A DNA stretch of 64,000 nt from Kudoa neothunni. Lineage: Eukaryota; Cnidaria. The stretch is from positions 4,774,001 through 4,838,000 of the forward strand of contig OZ199838.1 in NCBI GenBank assembly GCA_964304625.1, given 5' to 3'. The notes beneath the pieces are model-generated. The model was not told the DNA's origin, ran no database searches, and saw only the letters and a list, made by a program, of their open reading frames with translations. Both the position numbers and the translations under genes were made by a program. The number at the start of each line of letters is the position of its first letter. Within the stretch, counting starts at the first letter, position 1. Shown here in pieces: positions 57,901 through 64,000 of the stretch.

Positions 57901-59431
57901 TATTCGCCGAAACATACGGAAAGACAATGGATTTTATATGTATGTGATTCGCGTAGAGGTTTATATATTTGTCATTCCTTGCGGATTTAAACCAGGAATT
58001 TTCCGCCAGATGACTTTAAACGTTGTTCACAGTTTAATTTGATGCGACTAAGTATTCCAGTACCACTGTATGGGATTCTCCTCGTTTTGATGACTTTATT
58101 GTATTGATTTATCTTGATATCATTTGTATTTGATGCACTTGCCAAAAGATTTCACTATGATGTAAGGCCGTTAGCTTACCCTCATATTTCGTCAAAAGTA
58201 TCATTTTTTCGAAAAAGTTTCAAGTAAATCACCCTGACTGTAAATATTTATCTTTAAATTTCTTGATTTCATTTCATTATACGAACGATTCGTACAATTA
58301 ACGGCAAAATCGTGTCTTTTATAAACTTATGTAATATCATATTGTTGCATGATGAAATAAATATTCTGATTGGATTTTTTAATCCACTAAATTTTTTGAT
58401 AACTTGCTTAAACATAATGATTTAAAGCTTAATAATTAATCATTCATACAATTCTATCGATTTTTGGCTCATCCGCATTATAAAAAATACACTATTTAAT
58501 ATATGATAATGCTATTTTTAATGTTTAAAATTGAATAGTTGTTGAACAAAATCAGTCCTTCAGTTCATTGTGATCTTCCCTTCTTGTACAATGTATTCAA
58601 AATTTCTTTGACACTTTTTTAATGTATATTAAAGGAATTATTAAAAAAGGAAAAACTCTACGTAGATTGGAAAGAAAAAAATTGTCAGCCAGCCACGAAA
58701 AACAAGTATATTGATTGCTTTGGAATTTTGCGTAGGATTAATGACATTTATGTAGGCCGTCAGAATGTGACACAATGTATAAACCAATTGATTTTTCCCG
58801 ATTTGACACATCAAAATCAATGAATCTTGGGCAGTATTTATAAGCTAGATAGAGGAGAACTTTTGATTTGCTAATATAATATATTTAGTCCATCAATGAC
58901 TCGTCTCTGGAATATATGTCCAAACAACATGGAATCCTGTAAAATGCCCTCAAGGTAGTGTATTATCAGATCTATTTGTTCGATGGTTCTATTTTGAGTT
59001 TATTTGCAACCTGAAGAGATTGTACCCCAACAATAGATCAATTCTTTGAGGAACCTATCTCTCAACTAAATCCAGCTGAACAAATTGAACAAGAATATAG
59101 AATGTTTAATAATCCAAGTTTTCAATGGAGAGCTCTTCGTTTATTGTCAAGAAATTCCTCTAAATACTTTTCAACGACCTATCAGCCAAATATGACCCCC
59201 ACGCAATATTTGATCAGCGTTTTAAGTGGCATATATAACAAAGATCTCAATGATCCCAATATTTTTGCTAGCAATAACGACAACAACCAAGCTACTACCA
59301 ACGTTGATTCAGAAAATGGTGATGATAATTTATCAACTTCACCGGTCGATAATATCAATGACACTATATCGCACCAGTCATTCTCGGACAATGATTCCAT
59401 AGTTGATGATGTAAATAGTTCAAATAATTAG
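48904..59431 (+). CDS. THOC1: THO complex subunit 1, 5' and 3' exon clusters around a large gap
   Basis: 5' exons: 48904-48918, 48965-49023, 49075-49132, 49186-49258, 49311-49435, 49482-49518, 49578-49794, 49834-49951, 49999-50117, and probably one from 50159; introns are 39-59 bp and every phase matches. They encode REALSKNSLEEVI (human REALNNKNI), LITLGDLVDSCKQQDL, HILRSLSHTRSPLECGKIHL (human LLRRLSKSQNTVFCGRIQL), YEKSGLNLNGEY and FRELQTYLKNP. 3' exons: 58635-58705 (YVDWKEKNCQP, human WNSWKNEGCP), 58889-58954 (RLWNICPNNMESCK) and 59017-59431 (TPTIDQFFEEP, FQWRALRLLSRNSSKYF). Middle exons are not settled: 50286-50370 (YDSCNF...LLLSLLIFDLL) resembles the human DSNFRRHILLQYLILFQYL segment, but the frame join is unclear. 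The C-terminus ends in an Asn/Asp/Ser-rich tail with no death domain, unlike vertebrates. THO couples transcription to mRNA export. Confidence 0.85.
50400..53096. other. Interior of the THOC1 locus: AT-rich, missing exons may lie here
   Basis: About 50870-50940 reads HNAVITENRLFNVCFNELDQ, similar to the THOC1 stretch NYVLTDEQSLW, but I cannot place splice sites. A GC-rich island (about 52880-53096) stands out from its surroundings; its open frame 52851-53057 has no domain I know. The rest is featureless. Confidence 0.35.
53097..54352. mobile_element. Repeat family R2 (long inverted repeats), copy 2, in the THOC1 locus
   Basis: Left arm (about 53097-53290) and right arm (about 54165-54352) are inverted copies of each other over ~190 bp. 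Shared marks are GGTGCCG at the outer end, GACAATCG.GAAAAAAGAAATTCG and ATGGAGATTACA.GTGTATCC at the inner end. The middle is colinear with 16440-17370. No coding sequence is visible. Long arms recall foldback or Mutator-type elements, but no transposase or clear target duplication was found. Confidence 0.6.
54804..56850 (-). mobile_element. hAT transposon with BED finger, decayed, in the THOC1 locus
   Basis: Minus-strand pieces in order: a BED-type finger (SKEWDNFCFIFTKDGDG, then CNKAFPNKSSYWNRKLL; about 56820-56600), NFVAETISPFTITESASFTE (56735-56292), IQWSSATRPWRGLSDRYRTL (55759-55394), and the C-terminal dimerisation signature SSMSERAFSYAGKILPKSRY (about 54900-54840). The frame is broken many times. 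It belongs to a different hAT lineage from copies A and B (DREF/ZBED1-like). Terminal repeats were not found. Confidence 0.75.
56880..58634. other. Interior of the THOC1 locus: no exon placed
   Basis: AT-rich. A weak hAT-like end TTTGGTTCTTAACGTGGGTT is at about 57177. No open stretch resembles a THOC1 segment convincingly. Confidence 0.35.
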
Positions 59432-59626
59432 TTGATTCATTGATTTTGTTGATTTTTTGTCTTTTAACTTCATCGAAAAATAATAAGTAGTTGAACATCA
59501 TTTTTTTAAATCAATTTTATCCATGAACCTAGTTGAGGTACATTTTCCTAATTCGAATGCACAACTTAGCACATTGTCTTCCGCTTATAAAAGAATGATG
59601 ATATTTATTTAATATATATATATGTA

Positions 59627-60889
59627 TAGTAAGGTCTCGATATCGCGAGGTTCGATATAGGGTAGTTGACGTTTTTTTAAAACTTCTGTATTCAACGTTG
59701 TGATTTTGTTGATGTATATAATCTTTTAGTTTAACGTTATATACAAAAATATGAAATAACATTTATTTGACGCGATTTCGGTAAAATTCAGAATCTTGCT
59801 ATTGGGTAGTAATTACTCCAATTTTAATCAGATTAATCCACAAAATTACACATTCAAGCGGAAGTCGTTGCGAGAAGAAAAAGAAATTTTGATAAAAAAT
59901 TGAAATTATTCAATATTATGATTCGATTAAATCCATCTGAAATGCGAATCAATGACTCTAGAGCATCATAGAGTATCATATATCATGTTATTGTGAGTTT
60001 TATTCAAATTAGAATAGGTATTCTTCTCTGAATATTACTCCGCCTAATAAACCTGATATAATAAACTCCAACGTTGCTTCCAACCGTTAAAAGATCGCAA
60101 ATACAAAATATGTACAACTTGAAATTGAGTTATATGACCGGATGGTGTCAGAACCTAAAAAAAGAAAAATATTCTAGAGTTTGTAATGACCGAAAAGGTA
60201 AACCTTTTGCTGATGATCTTAAAATCGTTGGTTTCAGTTGAGGCAAATGATGACTTAAAAATTTTAAGTCGCTCTTGTTTTATAAATTCATTCTCTGTGG
60301 AAAAGCGGAGATCGTTGATGATAATATTATTAACGCTCGGGAAAACAAATTTCCAGGTAATAAGTATATTTGAAATGGAAAATATCAAATTTTGACGTGA
60401 CTACTCTTTTTTATGAACATTGCACTCGACGAACATATACAATAAAGAATAAGTAAAATTAAAAGGAAATGAAACATTCCAAGAACCAACCATCGCGTTA
60501 TAGCCATCTAAATTTACAAGAAAATAATTTTCCATAAATTTTTCGTTGATAAATTCAAAGAGACCGACTGGTTTAAAGGAGATTAATGGGTTTTCTGGTA
60601 AATACTACGATCAAAAAATGGTTTGATGTCTTCAAATTTCTATTTGTTGTTTTAAAAAATCTTGATCAAAAGTTCGAAAAAGAAAAAGGAAAAGCTCTTA
60701 TGTTGTTAGATCGATGTCGTTCATATTCAGAAATAAATAAATAATTCAAACAAAGTAGATAATTTTCCCTTAACAAATAAAAAATTTATTTTTATAACGC
60801 ACGCGCCAAGACTCGATATCGGCAATGATTTCTTATTGGGCACTAAAAGCTTACGCCCCGGTTTAGTGCGTAATATCGAGGCCTTACTG
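59627..60889 (+). mobile_element. pogo-like transposon, decayed, 1263 bp
   Basis: Left end TAGTAAGGTCTCGATATCGC and right end read inward CAGTAAGGCCTCGATATTAC, each next to TA. Plus-strand remnants include a DDE-core-like KALMLLDRCRSYSE (about 60690-60735, compare KILLLLDNCPSH). Related to the copy starting at 35935. It lies about 200 bp after the THOC1 stop. Confidence 0.7.
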
Positions 60890-63169
60890 TATAAAATAAA
60901 TATATTATGGTTATTTAATATTAGTTATTTTGAACATGCCAAACGGTATGTTCAACGCTTCGTAATTTAAGTTTCTCCTGTCCTAATTTCGTGTTCATGC
61001 TGTGAAATAATTTATTCTATGGTAACGAACTGGGAAAACTGTAATCTACATATATCAAATACTTGGATTGTCTGTGTTACTAAGTACACATGCGTAATAT
61101 ATTTTATTCTCGGTTGAAAGGCATTTATGGAACTTTTAGGATTTTGACATACTTAAAATATTCTTTTTTTATTATTGTAGTTTCGGTAGTTATCAAATAA
61201 TTAAAGATGACGATTTTATAGATTCTAAAGTTGTTAAGCAGATTACACAATTTCAGTAACAGGATTAGGCTCGTTTATGTCAAAGTGAAAGTAAATTGAA
61301 ATTAACATTGCCTTTTATATACTGATATTATCTATTAATTTGACTGTCATCAATCTATACAGAATTGTAATGTACATATGTATGCAGGTGTTTTTTGGAA
61401 TAAGTAAACTAATTATTATTTTAGTTCAAGTGAGGTTAATTCGGGTGATAAAAATTAATTGTCATATATTTTCCCCAAGTTAGATAGATTTTATTTTTTT
61501 TTATAATCTCTTACAGACAATTTTAATTTCACTTTTTAAATTCTTTGGGAGGTAAATTTAATAAATTTTTATTCTTTCTTCTATTGATCAAGAGATTTTA
61601 AAGCAGTATATGCTCAAACTAAGACGAAGTTGGCTATTTACAGCTAGTTTTACCAATTTTACGTAATTTAGAGTATTATGTGAATTTTAAAATGAGTTAA
61701 TTTATATGAATAAATGTTGTAATGTACATAAGATGTCCTATTTTCTTCTCTAAATGTTACAGTGTAACTTTAACAAATAATTGGTGATTTTTTCGTAAAA
61801 TGCGGTTCTTATATTTCATAATTCTTATTTTATAATTTTTAAGAACCATTTCTTATAGCTTTCATTTTAAAAGAAGAATAATTATCGAACAATAAATAAT
61901 ATCATAACCAACCCCCATTTTTTAATCATAGAAGCCAGTGAATTACAGATTGAATAAAGACTTGATCTTTATCTTCGCCTACACGTAAAGAACTTGCGTA
62001 ATTATCCATCTATCGTAGTAAGCACTATTGACGCACTTGGTTCTGTATGGTCTTAAATTTTGTTACCGTTCGTATTGTATAATTCGTCGATAAAATTACT
62101 CTTCAAATTGTCATAATTTTACACGCTATGATATTGCACAAATACGTATGATAATACACAGATAGGAGAGTTAATAATAATTTTGCATCACCGGTAAAAT
62201 CCATGTTTCCTTCAAGTTAATTAACTTTATTGCTCCGATAGCCAGACTATATATTGTAATAAAGTTAATTATTATAAACTAAACTCTAGTGATACCACCT
62301 AATTATTACTGTGAATACGTAGAAGGACGTCAGTTCGGATCTATGATTAGATGTTTTCTCACAAAAGATTGCAATAATAAGACATAAACTGTTATTGAAC
62401 TGTTTATGTTAAAAAATCGCGTTTCCACTAATATTACACCCTACGCTCCGTCATACTCGTTATAATTTTTTATCCTTAAACGTTAAAAATTTACGAAAAA
62501 AAACAAGTTAGATTTTTAAAGTTGTATGCTGGTTATATTGTTTAGAAAGCAAGATACACAGTTTTGCTATAATCAACGGCTTTATTCTAATCCTAAAGGC
62601 ATTAAAATTTGTGTTTGTGATTTTGATTGATCGTAAACGTTAATTCAAAATTAGTTTTAATCTATGAAATTTAATAATTTTACTTTCTAATTAGTAAAAT
62701 TAAAAAAAATAAATTCGGGTTTTAATTTGAAAAAATAAATATAAATTCATTATATTTAGGTTTTGTGATAATATACATTGAACCATAAATAAAAATTATT
62801 TTTTAAATGATGGATTAAACTGCATAAAATCGATCCAAAGTTTTCACAATTTAATGCGTTTTGTAATACAGTAATCGGATTAAATCGTGTATTTAATGAT
62901 TCCGCAAATATTTTTTCGATAATTTTACATATATTATCGCAATACTATTTGATAATTTGATTTCATCAAGTTTTATCCAACTAATGGTCTAATACTATCA
63001 CTCAGAAATGATTTATGTGAATTATACAATTAACTGGCACATATTAAAGGATTAATTTAGCTGAAAAAGTCGGATTAGGCGGTCAGACCCTAACACAACA
63101 TTTTGATAATTTGCATCATTGTAGGTTGTGATTTAGACTGCGTTGAAACGATTGGAGCATAACACCTTA
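60890..63169. other. Long AT-rich intergenic stretch; promoter of PXYLP1-like gene at its right end
   Basis: Nothing recognisable from 60890 to about 63050. The last 100 bp before the ATG at 63170 are less AT-rich and presumably contain the promoter and 5' UTR, but no defined element can be named. Confidence 0.4.
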
Positions 63170-64000
63170 ATGGCTTGGAATGTGAATAAACAATTTGTTG
63201 TTAACCTTATTGTCAGTGTAGTAACTATTTTATCAGCGTATTGTAAGTTGTTTTGCAATTAGTTTGTCTATTTACGCTAAGTTGGTTCAACTTATAGGTA
63301 TATACGCTTATAATAGTAAAACCTGTTCCTTAAAATACAGATACTTACGCCAATGTAATATTGATTACTTTCCAAAAGGTGCTGAAGGGGATAGCCCAGA
63401 TATGGCCACCAAAAGCAGACTAAAAATGGTCTACGTATTTGTGGTTGATTATAAACTTTTAGTTGACGCTGTCTGTATTTTAGACAATCTTCAGACATGG
63501 TGATAGAACTTACGTGACCAACAGCACCATCCAGCTAGACAAACTAATAGAACCTTTAAATATTAGTTGTAGTGCGAACTCATTTATATCGGTTGACGCA
63601 ATACACCAACGAGTCAAACGAGTGGAGAAATGGTTGATCAACTTTGGTCACATTAAAATCTACACCAATATATCTCAAGAGATGGACAATATAGTCACAT
63701 TGCCATACGAGTTTAATGACATTTGTGAAATAGGGGTGCTGACTCCCCGTGGCTTAGTGCAAATGTTTTCTCTTGGTGAGTTTTTCGACAAAAAATATAA
63801 ATCCCACACAAGATTTGGTAAATACAACATTTATCTAAGAACAACAAACAAACTACGCACACGATTGAGTGGCTTGGCATTTGTGGCTGGCCTTGTCAAC
63901 AGTACATATGATCAACTTGTTTCCACCATGAATATACCAAACATTCACGCAACAATTATCGATGACGAAACAGGTCTGCTTCTTGGGGATCCGATCTCTG
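63170..64000 (+). CDS. PXYLP1: PXYLP1-like 2-phosphoxylose phosphatase, 5' part, cut by window end
   Basis: Exons 63170-63242, 63298-63440 and 63484 to beyond 64000; introns 55 and 43 bp, phases 1 and 0. The ATG at 63170 gives MAWNVNKQ followed by a hydrophobic run (FVVNLIVSVVTILSAYCIYA), a type II signal anchor as expected for a Golgi enzyme. Then QCNIDYFPKGAEG (human YCNIPSVAERSMEG), VFTIFRHGDR with the catalytic RHG of histidine acid phosphatases, CEIGVLTPRGLVQM (human CEMGELTQTGVVQH) and YLRTTNKLRTRLSGLAFVAG (human YLETTGKSRTLQSGLALLYG). This last match separates it from prostatic-type acid phosphatases (RSTDVDRT). The downstream HD catalytic motif is outside. In vertebrates it removes the xylose 2-phosphate from the proteoglycan linker so that glycosaminoglycan chains can grow. 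Confidence 0.88.

Noticed and set aside
1-64000. Retrovirus, LTR element, Polinton or other virus-like copy; CRISPR array; rRNA
   Set aside because: No reverse transcriptase, capsid, envelope or packaging-type motifs, no long direct terminal repeats, no regularly spaced repeat array and no rRNA-like sequence were seen by eye.

Overview
The window looks like nuclear DNA of an AT-rich, small-intron animal. No sequence search was possible, so the organism is an inference. The host genes are metazoan or broadly eukaryotic (USF, PXYLP1, alpha-actinin, Rab35, THOC1, glucosidase II). Every spliced gene I could reconstruct keeps frame across tiny introns, mostly 38-75 bp with a range of 32-109, bounded by GT..AG. 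Short introns combined with a heavy DNA-transposon load would fit a simplified or parasitic animal such as an orthonectid or a myxozoan, but nothing here decides that.

Host genes, left to right: the 3' end of glucosidase II alpha (30-461, +); an unrecognised secreted or type I membrane protein (4968-5985, +); a complete Rab35-like GTPase in five exons (13366-14290, +); a small TAF13-like histone-fold candidate (25446-25797, -), divergent from a complete USF-type bHLH-zipper factor in five exons (26029-27170, +); complete alpha-actinin with one 52-bp intron (31604-34265, -); THOC1 of the THO mRNA-export complex (48904-59431, +), whose 5' and 3' exon clusters are about 8 kb apart; and the 5' end of a PXYLP1-like 2-phosphoxylose phosphatase (63170-64000, +, cut by the window edge). 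These are unrelated housekeeping functions (ER glycan trimming, vesicle traffic, transcription, cytoskeleton, mRNA export, glycosaminoglycan assembly); I see no operon-like functional cluster.

Most of the rest is transposon debris. There are two nearly identical hAT copies (6604-9593 and 44235-46547), two Merlin (ISXO2-like) elements with long terminal inverted repeats and target duplications (18243-19305, 42595-43344), piggyBac elements and derivatives, pogo/Tigger elements and MITEs, a mariner, a BED-finger hAT inside the THOC1 locus, two large tRNA-headed SINEs sharing a 3' domain, and a family with ~190-bp inverted repeats (about 16270-17570 and 53097-54352). Insertions are nested: a 1-kb hAT-like repeat holds hAT copy A, which holds a SINE; a pogo element holds a piggyBac; another pogo element holds the mariner. 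I recognised no retrovirus, LTR element, Polinton or other virus-like copy, no rRNA, no free-standing tRNA gene and no CRISPR array. Long AT-rich stretches (22-23.8 kb, 38.3-42.6 kb, 56.9-58.6 kb, 60.9-63.2 kb) hold nothing I can name.
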